This document shows positions 16,866 to 26,430 of a stretch of DNA of 64,000 nt, in pieces (within the stretch, counting starts at the first letter, position 1; every line of letters begins with the position of its first letter). Source of the DNA: Rheinheimera sp. EpRS3 (GTDB lineage Bacteria; Pseudomonadota; Gammaproteobacteria; Enterobacterales; Alteromonadaceae). The notes under the pieces are model-generated. The model was not told the DNA's origin. It was given only the letters and a program-made list of their open reading frames with translations, and made no database searches. Location of the stretch: assembly GCF_001513785.1 (NCBI RefSeq), contig NZ_LNQS01000010.1:434001-498000 (forward strand), in the 5' to 3' direction. The translations under genes were made by a program, and so were the position numbers.

Positions 16866-19275
16866 TTCACTGGCAATGCTGGGCAATTACTTCACCACCG
16901 GCGTGCGTGCAGTGCTGCGGCATAAAACCCATTTAGCGTTAAATTTACTGGGCTTAACCACCGGACTGGCGTCGGCCCTGCTGATTTTACTGTATGCCAG
17001 TTACGAGCTGGGCTTTGACAAAATGCACCCCAATGCGGCCAATACCTACCGGCTGGAGCAGTTTTTTAACCCGGTAAACCAGCGTTTTCCTATTTCCAGC
17101 CCGGCGATGAAAGATCTGCTGCACAATTATGATGACCGTATCCGGGTAACACGCATTAATACCGGCGCACCGGCGCTACGCCTGGCCGGTTCCAGCCAGC
17201 AGCTGACACTGGAATGGCCGCAAGCGGTGGATACTAATATCACCGACTTTTTTCAGATAGACACATTGTCTGGCGATCTGGCCGCTACACTGGCGCAACC
17301 CAACCTGATTGCGTTATCTGAACAGGAAGCTAAGCGGTTATTTGGTAACACCAATGTGACCGGCCAGCAGTTACAACTGGGCGAACAGCGTTTTACTGTT
17401 AGCGCAGTGTACCGTATGCCAGAGCAGAGCCATTTTCAGGCCGGGTCATTGCGCCGGCTCAGCGATGAAGTAGCTGCCAGCCGCCTGGCAATGAATAATG
17501 TTTACAGTTATATCTCACTGCCTGACGACATTGATCACAGCGCTCTGCTACAGCAGTTATCTGCCCAGCTAAACGAACAGGCTTATACCGGCCGGCACAT
17601 TACTGAACTGCAATTGCGGGCACTTACCGATATTCACCTGCACTCCAGCCTGGCTTACGAATTTAAAGTGAATGGCTCGGCCAGTACGGTGAATATCTGT
17701 TTGTTACTGGCGGCTTTATTGCTGCTGATTGCCGCCATTAACTTTATTAATATGAGCACCGCCCGCGCCGCCATGCGAGCCAAAGAAGTCGGTGTGCGCA
17801 AAGCGCTGGGCGCCAGCCGTGGCCAGTTGTTTGTGCAGTTTATGCTGGAGTCAGTATTAATTGCTGCCTGCGCCGGTTTATTTGCAGCCGTGTTAGTCGA
17901 GCTGGTATTACCGCAGTTTAATTTGCTGGTAAACCGCCCGCTGCAACTGCACTACTTTGGCAGTTTTGGCCTGATTTTGCTTGGCAGCACCCTAAGTGTC
18001 GGCATGCTGGCAGGTGTGTATCCGGCGATATTTATTTCGGCCTTTGATGCCAAAAAAGTGCTAAGCGGTGATTTTCAGCGCGGTAATACGGCACTTTTGC
18101 TGCGTAAGGGCTTATTGGTACTACAGGGTGCGATTACTATAGGTTTGTTAGTATCCAGCGCAGTATTACAGCAACAACTGCAACTGCTGCAAAACCAGCC
18201 CACCGGTTATCAGCGTGATGCCCGGTTAATGGTTTCCGGTATTGAGAATGAGCAGGTATTCTGGGCGGGCAACCAAAACCTGCTACAAAGCCTGCGGCAG
18301 GTTGAAGGCGTAACGGCCGCTTCGATAATGGATATGCAGCTTACAGACACTGTTTCTCAGGCGATGAATATTCAGTTGCCGGGGCAAACCCAGGATAACG
18401 CTCTGCCGCCTATTTCGCAGATGGCAGCAGGCTTTGACATTGTCAAAACTGCGGGCTTTACCTTGCTGGCCGGGCGTGACTTTAGTGAAACCTATCAAAG
18501 CGACTGGTATCAAACGCATGGCGATCATGCAACTGCTGCAGTTATTATTACTGAATCACTGGCACGTAAAGCGGGCTATAACCAGGTGCAGGACGCCATC
18601 GGCCAGCAATGGCTGTTACCCGGCGACAATCCTGTTTTACAGATGAAAGTTGTTGGGGTAGTTGCAGATATCCAGATAGGCTCAGCCCTAAAACAACAGG
18701 AACCGTTAATACTGATTTGCGGCCGCTCGCCCATGACGTACGGCAATATCCTGCTGAATCTGCGGCCAGAACAAGCCTTTAGCGCCCGCAGCAAAGTGCA
18801 GCAACTACTGACTGATCGCCTGCAACGTCAGGATCTGCTGCTAAGCTGGCTAAGTGATGACTACAACGCCATGTACCAGAACCAGCAGCGCCAGACTAAG
18901 GTTATTGCTATTTTTGCTGCACTGGCCATTGCTTTAACCTGTGTCGGCTTATTTGGTTTAGCCGCCTTTAGTGCCGAGCAGCGCTCACGCGAAGTAGCAA
19001 TGCGCAAGGTGCTGGGTGCAGGGCGCTTTAGTCTGGTTAATTTGCTGGCCAGCGAATATATCAGGCTGATGGCAATTAGCGCCGTACTTGCCATTCCCGC
19101 CACTTTTTTGGCACTGGATAGCTGGCTGGCTGAGTTTAGCGTGCGCATCAGCCAGAACCCGCTTTGGTACTTGCTGGCCGCAGCCGCTACCTTCGCTATT
19201 TGCTGGTGCACTGTTGCCACTCTGGCCTGGCAGGTTGCAGGGCGTAAACCTGCCATGGTATTAAGACAGCAATAA
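16858..19275 (+). CDS. ABC transporter permease with two FtsX domains (MacB-like)
   Basis: The 805-aa protein has an N-terminal helix (about residues 20-42), a MacB-type periplasmic core, an FtsX domain with three helices and the REVGVRKALGAS-like segment (AKEVGVRKALGASRG), a second periplasmic core and a second FtsX domain with REVAMRKVLGAG. Two complete FtsX modules in one chain mean one copy can act as the whole permease. A GTG/ATG further upstream (16828) is open, but GGAGG before the ATG at 16858 and the ATGCGTAA overlap with the ATPase gene decide the start. Third gene of the sigma54-controlled operon. Confidence 0.9.
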   Translation: MRNSLAMLGNYFTTGVRAVLRHKTHLALNLLGLTTGLASALLILLYASYELGFDKMHPNAANTYRLEQFFNPVNQRFPISSPAMKDLLHNYDDRIRVTRINTGAPALRLAGSSQQLTLEWPQAVDTNITDFFQIDTLSGDLAATLAQPNLIALSEQEAKRLFGNTNVTGQQLQLGEQRFTVSAVYRMPEQSHFQAGSLRRLSDEVAASRLAMNNVYSYISLPDDIDHSALLQQLSAQLNEQAYTGRHITELQLRALTDIHLHSSLAYEFKVNGSASTVNICLLLAALLLLIAAINFINMSTARAAMRAKEVGVRKALGASRGQLFVQFMLESVLIAACAGLFAAVLVELVLPQFNLLVNRPLQLHYFGSFGLILLGSTLSVGMLAGVYPAIFISAFDAKKVLSGDFQRGNTALLLRKGLLVLQGAITIGLLVSSAVLQQQLQLLQNQPTGYQRDARLMVSGIENEQVFWAGNQNLLQSLRQVEGVTAASIMDMQLTDTVSQAMNIQLPGQTQDNALPPISQMAAGFDIVKTAGFTLLAGRDFSETYQSDWYQTHGDHATAAVIITESLARKAGYNQVQDAIGQQWLLPGDNPVLQMKVVGVVADIQIGSALKQQEPLILICGRSPMTYGNILLNLRPEQAFSARSKVQQLLTDRLQRQDLLLSWLSDDYNAMYQNQQRQTKVIAIFAALAIALTCVGLFGLAAFSAEQRSREVAMRKVLGAGRFSLVNLLASEYIRLMAISAVLAIPATFLALDSWLAEFSVRISQNPLWYLLAAAATFAICWCTVATLAWQVAGRKPAMVLRQQ

Positions 19276-19310
19276 GCGAAATAATAACAATGATAAATAA
19301 AGGATTATTA

Positions 19311-20408
19311 ATGAAACTAACCTTAGTTTCTGCCACCGCGCTGCTTGGCAGCGCGGTATTACTCAGCGCCTGCAGTACCCCCAACAAGGTAGAGCAGCAG
19401 TTGGGCGCAGATGCACTGATTGAGCAGGTAGCAGAGGGCAAGTATAAAGGCATGTACCGTAATGTGTATCGCACACCGGTAGAACAGCGCCAATATCCGG
19501 CAAACTGTGAAGCAGATTGCTATCCGGCGCATCCTGCAGTGAGTTGCAAAACACCTGCCCAGGATTGCCAGTACACCGGGCCGCAGCAGTCACCTGCGCT
19601 GGATACTGGTTTTAGCCTGCAATGGTTGGGACATGCCAGCTTTTTAGTTAATACCCCTGATGGCCAGCAACTGCTAATTGATCCGGTATTCGGCCAGTTT
19701 GACTGGCCGGTAAGCTGGGCGCAGCATTTTGCCGGTATTATAAAACGGCCCTACACTCCCCGGCTGACCAAAGAACAACTGGCAGCTACCGATGCGGTGT
19801 TATATTCGCATTTACACTACGATCATTTTAGCCATGCCAGCATCGCGCAAATAGGCGCTACGGCTAAATATTACGTGCCATTAGGTATGGCTAATTATAT
19901 GCCTAAAGGCGGCTATAACGTTGTGGAGCAAGCCTGGTATAGCCACAGCCAGTTGGATGGGCTGAATATCCATCTGGTACCGGCACACCACTTTAACAGC
20001 CGTAAGTTGTTTAATGATCATAACCAGGCGATGTGGGGTGGCTGGCTGCTGGAGCATAGCGGAAAAACCCTGTTTTTTGCCGGTGATACCGGCTATTCCG
20101 GGCACTTTAAAGATATTCAGCAGCGCTATGGCGATATTGATATCTGCCTGATACCTATTGCGTCTTATCATCATGATAAAGACGGTGACTGGTACCGCTA
20201 TGTGCATACCACGCCGGAAGATGCTTTAGTAGCCGCAGCAGAGCTGGGTTGTAAAGTAATGATCCCCTGGGGGTATGGTAATGCCAGCTGGCAGATGGGC
20301 GATCACAGCTCACACTCACCACTGCTACGCCTGCTACATATGCAGCAGCAACTGAATAGCCAGGTGCCGCTGCTGATTTTAAACGAAGGTGACAGTGTAG
20401 CCTTGTAA
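19311..20408 (+). CDS. Metallo-beta-lactamase-fold lipoprotein (NAPE-PLD/RomA-like)
   Basis: This 365-aa protein has a lipoprotein signal (MKLTLVSATALL... with lipobox LSAC) and a metallo-beta-lactamase domain with the metal motif HLHYDH, a later PAHH and FAGDTGYS. The arrangement resembles the RomA/NAPE-PLD branch, whose animal member is a phospholipase D. A lipid or phosphodiester substrate is possible but not shown. A start at 19290 is open, but AGGA six nt before the ATG at 19311 and the clean lipobox favour this start. It follows the efflux permease by 35 nt and might be the last gene of that operon. Confidence 0.87.
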   Translation: MKLTLVSATALLGSAVLLSACSTPNKVEQQLGADALIEQVAEGKYKGMYRNVYRTPVEQRQYPANCEADCYPAHPAVSCKTPAQDCQYTGPQQSPALDTGFSLQWLGHASFLVNTPDGQQLLIDPVFGQFDWPVSWAQHFAGIIKRPYTPRLTKEQLAATDAVLYSHLHYDHFSHASIAQIGATAKYYVPLGMANYMPKGGYNVVEQAWYSHSQLDGLNIHLVPAHHFNSRKLFNDHNQAMWGGWLLEHSGKTLFFAGDTGYSGHFKDIQQRYGDIDICLIPIASYHHDKDGDWYRYVHTTPEDALVAAAELGCKVMIPWGYGNASWQMGDHSSHSPLLRLLHMQQQLNSQVPLLILNEGDSVAL

Positions 20409-20412
20409 CGTA

Positions 20413-20691
20413 TCAGGCCACCGGCTTTAACCGGGCTTTAGCGGCAAGTTTGTCACCCAGCTTGCCGGTAACTGCCCAAACAGCCAGCGCTACCCAGGCT
20501 ATCCAGGAAAAACCGGCAGGAATATTAAGCAGGGCAATTTTACCGGCATGCTGGCGGTTAAACACCAGTGCCAGCAGGCTGGGTAAAAACCACACCGTTA
20601 TAAAAAACACGCCAAACAGCAGCAGAAATACCCAGTCGGCTTGTTGCCAGGCAGTACTAAATGCAGAGATAAATTGTTGTAAAGTTTCCAT
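20413..20691 (-). CDS. Superinfection immunity protein (Imm-like)
   Basis: The 92-aa protein has two membrane helices and matches the superinfection immunity family named after phage T4 Imm, with the LPSLLALVFNRQHAGKI and NIPAGFSWIAWVALAVWA segments. T4 Imm blocks DNA injection by related phages; most bacterial members are uncharacterised small membrane proteins, so a defence role here is only suggested. It ends 4 nt from the convergent lipoprotein gene. No phage genes are nearby. Confidence 0.8.
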   Translation of the reverse strand: METLQQFISAFSTAWQQADWVFLLLFGVFFITVWFLPSLLALVFNRQHAGKIALLNIPAGFSWIAWVALAVWAVTGKLGDKLAAKARLKPVA

Positions 20692-20734
20692 CTTTATATC
20701 CTCTTCATATTTAAGTTAATTAAGAAAATCAGCG

Positions 20735-22195
20735 TTAAAGTTCAATATCGGCCAACATAGACAGTTGGGCTTTCAGCTCATCCACTTGCCAGGCTTTGCC
20801 TTGCTGTACCACGGTATGTACCGTATTTAGCGCCTTAAGATCGGTTAACGGGTTGGCCGTTAACACAATAAAGTCGGCGGCAAAGCCCTCTGCCAACTGC
20901 CCCGTGTCGCTTAAACCAAGGTGGCGGGCACCGCCTGCTGTAGCCAGTTGCAACACCTGCCAGTTTGTCAGGCCAGCGCCCTGGCTAAGCTGTAATTCAC
21001 GCAAGTAAAACGGCCCGCTGGCCACACTGTCAGTGCCAATGGCCAGCGGCACACCGGCGTCATATAAGCGCTTAAATAATTGCTGTACTTTGGGCATTTG
21101 TTGCTGTGCGGTGGCCAGCTCTTCTGCTGTCCAGTCATAACTGGGCGCGGCCAGCGTCGCACGCCAGCGCTTACGCATTTGCGGGTGATACACCCACATA
21201 TCCTGCTCCGGATATAAACTGTCCAGCTCACGGGCGAAGTACACCAGCTCGTTGACAACCAGCGTTAAATCGACATGAGTTTGCTGGCGCGCCAAAGTGT
21301 CGAAAAGCTGCTGCATTGGGGCGCTGTCATAATCAACATGCTTAAACCAGCTGTAAATAAACCGGGCGCTGTGTGGAATGTTGCGCTCGGCCAGATAAGC
21401 GGTTTTGCCCTCGCCGGTTAACAGTTCGCTACTTGTTGGCAGGGCATGGGTTAGGGCATCAATACCCAGGTCCGCCGCATATTGCCAGCTAACATTGTCC
21501 AGATGTGCCAGGGTTTTTAACCCGGCCGCTTTGGCCAAACGCACGCCCATCGCGACTTCATCTTTCGTCAGGCCCTGATACAGTTTTATATACTGCACGC
21601 CAAGCGCTTTTTGGCTGGCAATTTCGGCCTGCCAACCGGCCTCATCTTTCGGGTGCACCGAGCCGCCTAAAATTGGCGTAGGTTCAAACACAAACCCCGC
21701 ATAGCTAAACTTTGGGCCAGGCCAGTTACCCGCTTGCTGCTGGCGGGCATACTCGGCATTAGCCTCTGGCTCACCAGCCGGGCTAAAGGCGGTGGTAACG
21801 CCGGTGGCTAAGGTGCTAAGCGCGTGATAACGGGTAATTTGACTATGGCCTTGCATGGTAAGTACTGGCTTGCCATCCTGCATCTCAACCCGGTGTGGCC
21901 CGGCGGTCAGGTGCAGGTGCACATCAATAAGGCCAGGCAATACGTACTGCTGCTGTAAATCAATTTGCTTTGCTACTGCAGGTAAGCTGGCATCAGCCTG
22001 TTGCTGGCCCATTTGCACAATGCGGCCGTCTTTTACCAGTAACCAGCCATCGTTAAGCTGCTGCTCTGTTGCCGGGTCCAGCAAGGTGGCATTGTGGTAC
22101 AGCACCGCTTCCTGCGGCATGTGAGAAGGGGTATCAGCACAAACCTGCGGCAGCGCCAGGCTGGCCATCAGGCATGCCAGTAGTGATTTTTTCAT
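20735..22195 (-). CDS. Secreted amidohydrolase family protein
   Basis: This 486-aa enzyme has a signal peptide (MKKSLLACLMASLALPQVCA) and an amidohydrolase TIM barrel with the DVHLHL metal motif, a KLYQG lysine, AHLDN histidine and a GTDS aspartate. That set fits imidazolonepropionase-like or Xaa-Pro dipeptidase (prolidase)-like amidohydrolases acting in the periplasm. Substrate is unknown. An open frame extends 24 codons upstream, but GGAGAA 8 nt before the ATG at 22195 and the signal peptide set the start. It is divergent from the ECF sigma gene. Confidence 0.85.
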   Translation of the reverse strand: MKKSLLACLMASLALPQVCADTPSHMPQEAVLYHNATLLDPATEQQLNDGWLLVKDGRIVQMGQQQADASLPAVAKQIDLQQQYVLPGLIDVHLHLTAGPHRVEMQDGKPVLTMQGHSQITRYHALSTLATGVTTAFSPAGEPEANAEYARQQQAGNWPGPKFSYAGFVFEPTPILGGSVHPKDEAGWQAEIASQKALGVQYIKLYQGLTKDEVAMGVRLAKAAGLKTLAHLDNVSWQYAADLGIDALTHALPTSSELLTGEGKTAYLAERNIPHSARFIYSWFKHVDYDSAPMQQLFDTLARQQTHVDLTLVVNELVYFARELDSLYPEQDMWVYHPQMRKRWRATLAAPSYDWTAEELATAQQQMPKVQQLFKRLYDAGVPLAIGTDSVASGPFYLRELQLSQGAGLTNWQVLQLATAGGARHLGLSDTGQLAEGFAADFIVLTANPLTDLKALNTVHTVVQQGKAWQVDELKAQLSMLADIEL

Positions 22196-22267
22196 CGTAA
22201 GGTTCTCCGGTATAACGTTGTGATAAGTTGCCGTGTTTGCTGGATAAGTCGTGGTTGTTTTGTGCAC

Positions 22268-22301
22268 TGTTACAAAATTTTTTTTATTTTTTTATGTAAC
22301 A
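22268..22301. promoter_or_regulatory. Divergent TGTAACA elements, candidate ECF -35 boxes
   Basis: TGTTACA (22268-22274) and TGTAACA (22295-22301) form an inverted pair around a 20-bp A/T tract. Read outward, each is TGTAACA, an AAC-containing box like many ECF sigma -35 elements. Sixteen bp further on, the amidohydrolase side has CGAC (22248-22251) and the sigma side has AGAC. The arrangement suggests autoregulated divergent promoters. Confidence 0.4.
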
Positions 22302-22382
22302 CTTTGCCTGTGCCGGCAGACTTACTTATGACACAGTGATAACGTTAACAAGAACAATAAAACATTGATCAGCGAGGGGTTT

Positions 22383-22907
22383 TTGACAGTATCCAATACC
22401 AGCGCAATAACGCCGGAGCAGTTTTTACTGCAGCTATGGCAACAAAATCAGGGCGCAATAAGCCGCACCTTGCTGGCGTCTGAAGCCGACCCGGCAGCGC
22501 GGCAGGATTTAAAACAGGATATTTTTCTGGCACTGCACCAGGCTGCCGGCCGGCTGCATGCTGCAGACATGCCGCGCGCTTACCTATTTCGCATAGTACA
22601 CAATGTAACGGTAGATCATATTGCCCGGGCGCAGCGGCATAAATGGCTGCCACTGGAAGAAGACTTGCAGCGGCAGATGCTTGATGATTGCCCGTCAGAG
22701 CAGTTAGGTGAGCAACAACAAAGCCAGCAGTTGATGCAAGCGGTACGGCGGTTGTCACCCGCCAACCGGCAGGTAATATTACTGGCCATGGAAGATTTAG
22801 ACGCACCTGAGATCGCCGATATTTTGCAGATCAGCCATGGTGCCGTGCGGGTGCGGTTAAACCGCGCTAAAACAGAATTAATGGAGTTAATGCAAAATGG
22901 CAGATAA
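22383..22907 (+). CDS. RNA polymerase sigma factor, ECF type
   Basis: The protein (about 174 aa) has sigma region 2 (RAYLFRIVHNVTVDHIARAQRH) and region 4 (LSPANRQVILLAMEDLDAPEIADILQISHGAVRVRLNRAK). It should direct transcription of a small regulon, probably including itself. The start is uncertain: no ATG is suitable and two TTG codons are open (22365 and 22383). GAGGGG lies just before the second. The next gene overlaps it by 11 nt and encodes a membrane protein in the position normally held by an anti-sigma factor. Confidence 0.87.
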   Translation: MTVSNTSAITPEQFLLQLWQQNQGAISRTLLASEADPAARQDLKQDIFLALHQAAGRLHAADMPRAYLFRIVHNVTVDHIARAQRHKWLPLEEDLQRQMLDDCPSEQLGEQQQSQQLMQAVRRLSPANRQVILLAMEDLDAPEIADILQISHGAVRVRLNRAKTELMELMQNGR

Positions 22908-23481
22908 CTTTGACTTTGCCACCCTGGCAAAAAGCTGGCAACAACAGCCTACCCCAACTGAAGCCGCGCCAACCGCGCAAGATTTAGCCCTGGCGAACCA
23001 ACGGCAGCGCCAGCAGCGGCTATTAATGTACGGCGAATGGCTTGGTGCCCTGGTGATGGCAGCCACCGCCTGCTGGTTAATATTAGCCCTGCCGGGCTGG
23101 CTGGGTTATATCGCAGCGGGGTTCCTTGCGCTTGGCGCATGCAGCACCCTGTATATTAGCTGGCAGGTGCACCGGCCTATTCTGGCCTATGACAACTGGA
23201 GCAGCAGCGGGCTGTTACAATTTCGCTGTCGAGCCTGCCAGCTAAGCCTGCGCTACTACCGTTACACCCAGCTAAGCTGCGTGGCACTGCTGTTATTTAC
23301 GCTGATCCTCTGGCTGTTACAGTGGTGGCAACTGGCAGATGTCTCCAACGACTTGCTGTTGTTTTACAGCCTGATAGCATCGCCGCTTTGCCTGTTTGCC
23401 ATATACCGGCTGCAGCTAAAAGCTCAGCAAAAAGCCGCTGAGTTACAGCAATTAACCGCACTGGCAGCAGACTTTAACTAA
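22897..23481 (+). CDS. Four-helix membrane protein, candidate anti-sigma partner
   Basis: The 194-aa protein has a cytoplasmic N-terminal segment of about 45 residues and four membrane helices arranged as two hairpins, with a Cys-containing loop (CRACQLSLRYY) between. It overlaps the sigma factor gene by 11 nt, so translational coupling is likely. No known anti-sigma domain (ZAS, RskA) is recognised. The role as regulator of the sigma factor is inferred from position. It ends in an 8-nt overlap with the convergent permease gene. Confidence 0.7.
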   Translation: MADNFDFATLAKSWQQQPTPTEAAPTAQDLALANQRQRQQRLLMYGEWLGALVMAATACWLILALPGWLGYIAAGFLALGACSTLYISWQVHRPILAYDNWSSSGLLQFRCRACQLSLRYYRYTQLSCVALLLFTLILWLLQWWQLADVSNDLLLFYSLIASPLCLFAIYRLQLKAQQKAAELQQLTALAADFN

Positions 23482-24592
23482 GCCACCATCCCAACACTAA
23501 GCTGCCGGCAAACACCGGCAGCGACCAGTAATGAAACTCGCGCCACAGCCCTGGTTGTTTGCTAAGCCGCAAGGCAATTAAATTCGCCAGTGAGCCAATA
23601 GCCAAACCAAAGCCGCCCACACTTACCCCCCAGCTAAGTGCACGCCAGTCATCAGTAAAATGCTGCAGAAAAATGGCGGCCGGTACATTAGAAATAAGCT
23701 GCGACAAGAACGCCGCCCCCGTGTAGCTGCCATTTGGCAGGGCAACTAACTGCACGGCCAGTTGCTGCAACAGTGGTAATTGTGCCAGCAAACCCAAGTC
23801 GATAAACATCAACATAAATACCAGCAGCAGTAACCAGTCGATCCCCGTTACCACACTGCGTTTTAGCAACACATACAGCGCCAGTACCAGCAACGCGGCA
23901 TAGGGCGCTAACTGACATTCCATCGCCAGAATAAACAGCGGGTAACCGGCCAGCGACCAGCCAAACAAGCGACGGTTATCATGACTGTTGTTATGAGGCA
24001 CTGCGATACTCAGCTTGTTGCCACTAAATGCGGCACAGCTTAATAACAGGATCAGCAACAACAAACTCAGCGCTAACGGTGCCATCATCAATGTGAACTG
24101 CCAGAAGCTGTAACCGGAAGCCTGCCACAGCAGCAGGTTTTGCGGGTTGCCAATCGGCGTAAGGCTGGAACCGGCATTCACCGCCAGTGCCAGAAAAACA
24201 ATTAACCGCCCCACCGGCACGCCGGTTAACCGGCCAATACTTAAGCTGATTGGCAGCAAAATAAACAACGCCACATCGTTGGTTACTATGGCAGATAACA
24301 ATGCTGCAAATAACACCAGCAGTATTGCCAGCATACGCTGTGAATGGCAAAGCTTAAGCAGCCAGGCGGCAAACCGTGCAAGGTAGCCACTGTCTTCCAA
24401 CGCCCGGCTTAGCAGCATTAAACCCGCCAGCGCCGCTACCGTATGCCAGTCAACCAACGCAACCAGGCCCGCCGGTGCTGTTGGCTTAAACCATAACAAC
24501 AGTGGCAGCAGCAATAGCAACGCCAGCAGCAAATAATCTTCCGTAACACGGGATAACACCCGGCGTATCAGTGGCATAGTAGTAAAAGGCAT
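23474..24592 (-). CDS. SLC13/ArsB-type permease
   Basis: The 372-aa integral membrane protein has about ten helices, with NDVALFILLPISLSI and NAGSSLTPIGNPQN segments typical of the ion-transporter superfamily (SLC13, ArsB, CitMHS). The NP(Q)N loop is the usual substrate/cation loop. The substrate could be a dicarboxylate, sulfate or another anion, and cannot be chosen here. It is transcribed alone, toward the sigma factor unit. Confidence 0.8.
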   Translation of the reverse strand: MPFTTMPLIRRVLSRVTEDYLLLALLLLLPLLLWFKPTAPAGLVALVDWHTVAALAGLMLLSRALEDSGYLARFAAWLLKLCHSQRMLAILLVLFAALLSAIVTNDVALFILLPISLSIGRLTGVPVGRLIVFLALAVNAGSSLTPIGNPQNLLLWQASGYSFWQFTLMMAPLALSLLLLILLLSCAAFSGNKLSIAVPHNNSHDNRRLFGWSLAGYPLFILAMECQLAPYAALLVLALYVLLKRSVVTGIDWLLLLVFMLMFIDLGLLAQLPLLQQLAVQLVALPNGSYTGAAFLSQLISNVPAAIFLQHFTDDWRALSWGVSVGGFGLAIGSLANLIALRLSKQPGLWREFHYWSLPVFAGSLVLGWWLS

Positions 24593-24675
24593 AAGGTAAA
24601 TTATGCAGCTATTCTAGCGCGAATGCTGACGCAAGTGCTGAGTTGAATAAACTCTGTTTCGTAACAGCATTGCTG

Positions 24676-26007
24676 TCACTGAAAAGCAGCCAACTTCTTG
24701 TTCATCGCTACCATACCGGCAAAAATGCTTTCACTCACCAGTGGGGGAAAGTCTGCCGGTAGCTCCTGTATTACCAGATTAATTACCTTATCTACCTGAG
24801 CATGAGTTTCTGTCAGTACATCAAGTACAACAAAATCCGGCAGGCCCAGTTTTTTGCCAAACTCGATCCACTGTCGCGCAAGAATCATAAAAGCATGATA
24901 GTGGCGATGCTTCGACTCAACAGCCATGGCAAGCTTCACCCGCTGCTTTGGGATCTGATTGGCTTTTTTTCCTATTACCGGGTGTGCAGATAGCACATCG
25001 TAAAGGGGTGTCATGGCATAGTTACTCTGACGCTGAAGAAATATCGAAAAGTTTTTTGCATGGCCATCCGTTGCCGCCATCAGCCAAAAAACGACTAAGG
25101 TTTTAAAGAAATTCCGGCAGTCTGCATCCGCATTGCTACTAAACCTTAGCTTTTGCATGATATCCCGTGCTGTAGGACCGCCATCTTCTTCATATTTGCG
25201 AAGTGAATTAGCCCCAAAAGCCTGGCACATATCTTCTTGTGGTATGCGCAGAAGTTTGCCAGCTTGTGGATCAAATCTTCTATCAAACCGTTCAACCGAT
25301 AACACCTTAACGGGACCGATATCATCATTGAACACCAATGGCTCGCATTTGGCGACTGGTAGGCCGAAATGGTGAACGATGCGCGAGCATAGCCACTCGT
25401 TCTCTACCGACGTGGACATATCGGCTGCCATGTTGCCAACTAAACCAAGCGGTAGCTTAAGAATATGTGTTGTTGCTGTCGCCCCTGCAGGCAGCCACCA
25501 GGTATCAGCGAAATAAAGCAAAGCATTCTTTTCCTGAGCGCCAGCAATCGACAGCCTTAGTCCATCATGGTGATGTGGTAAATTTACCGGCCTGTCCGAT
25601 GTGGTATTTCTTAAGATCTGCGCTATTTCTGCTTCTTGTAATGCGTAACCTACTATTCCTTCGTCTGGCGGTATCTCCGAGCCAGCCGGTACCAACTGAA
25701 TAGCGCCTACGCAATCACGACCTACAGCGCTAAGCAGGTCTGCTGTATCTGTAGAACGAGCTTTGAACTTTACCGCAATGCGACGACGTATCGCATCTGC
25801 ATCCGGCAACAGATTATCAAAGTAGTTTTGTACCACATCACCGCTATAAATCAGGTTACCCGGCACAAGCGGCAGCGATAGCGACAAGCTTCGCGCATAT
25901 TCACTGGATGCCCATTCATCGTAATACTGAAATAGCTTTTTGCCTGGTTGCCATACACCAACCCGCAACCCATTCATCCATATATCAAGTTTGGTAGTTT
26001 TACTCAT
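24676..26007 (-). CDS. hipA: HipA-family serine/threonine kinase toxin
   Basis: The 443-aa protein matches HipA: an N-terminal subdomain, the SIAGAQEK loop holding the autophosphorylated serine, the catalytic ATDGHAKNF segment, and LYDVLS with the metal-binding aspartate. E. coli HipA phosphorylates glutamyl-tRNA synthetase and induces persistence; the target of this copy is not known. It starts directly after the hipB stop codon (TAAATG), so they are coupled. All key residues are present, so it should be active. It lies in an accessory patch beside a DUF2971 gene. Confidence 0.92.
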   Translation of the reverse strand: MSKTTKLDIWMNGLRVGVWQPGKKLFQYYDEWASSEYARSLSLSLPLVPGNLIYSGDVVQNYFDNLLPDADAIRRRIAVKFKARSTDTADLLSAVGRDCVGAIQLVPAGSEIPPDEGIVGYALQEAEIAQILRNTTSDRPVNLPHHHDGLRLSIAGAQEKNALLYFADTWWLPAGATATTHILKLPLGLVGNMAADMSTSVENEWLCSRIVHHFGLPVAKCEPLVFNDDIGPVKVLSVERFDRRFDPQAGKLLRIPQEDMCQAFGANSLRKYEEDGGPTARDIMQKLRFSSNADADCRNFFKTLVVFWLMAATDGHAKNFSIFLQRQSNYAMTPLYDVLSAHPVIGKKANQIPKQRVKLAMAVESKHRHYHAFMILARQWIEFGKKLGLPDFVVLDVLTETHAQVDKVINLVIQELPADFPPLVSESIFAGMVAMNKKLAAFQ

Positions 26008-26412
26008 TTACCAGCTCGACTTCTTACCGGTTGGTTTAACGATTACCTGCGGTTTATCTGTTAAACCGGATGAGTCTGATTTACTGCTTTTGCTAACAAC
26101 ATCCCGCTTGTCAGGCTTCTCGCTTGCTAATCTACGCTGCTGAACAATCGTTTTGTCTTTTGTCTGCCAAGCTTCTCGCGGTAGCGCTTTTAAACCGGGC
26201 GTAAATTTTACCGATAATTGCGCCTGAAACAGCTTTAATATCAGCATAAAGCGCTCAACACTGATTTTCTCCGGCGCTTTTTCTATGCGAGCGTAAGCTT
26301 GCTGCGATATGCCAAGCAGTTCCCCGGCTTGCGTTTGAGTATAGCCGGCTTGCCTTCTTAGCCCCTCTACAAAGGCGCTCAGCTGTGAAGGTGATAGTAA
26401 TGGGTAGTCCAT
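26008..26412 (-). CDS. hipB: HipB-family antitoxin, XRE-type repressor
   Basis: The 134-aa protein has an XRE HTH (TQTQAGELLGISQQAYARIE, about residues 20-40) and a C-terminal extension of about 60 basic, disordered residues ending in KKSSW. HipB binds and inhibits HipA and represses the operon. It is longer than E. coli HipB (88 aa) because of the tail. Four palindromes just upstream are the probable binding sites, with the first 19 bp before the start codon. Confidence 0.9.
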   Translation of the reverse strand: MDYPLLSPSQLSAFVEGLRRQAGYTQTQAGELLGISQQAYARIEKAPEKISVERFMLILKLFQAQLSVKFTPGLKALPREAWQTKDKTIVQQRRLASEKPDKRDVVSKSSKSDSSGLTDKPQVIVKPTGKKSSW

Positions 26413-26430
26413 AAGTTCGCCGCCGCAATG

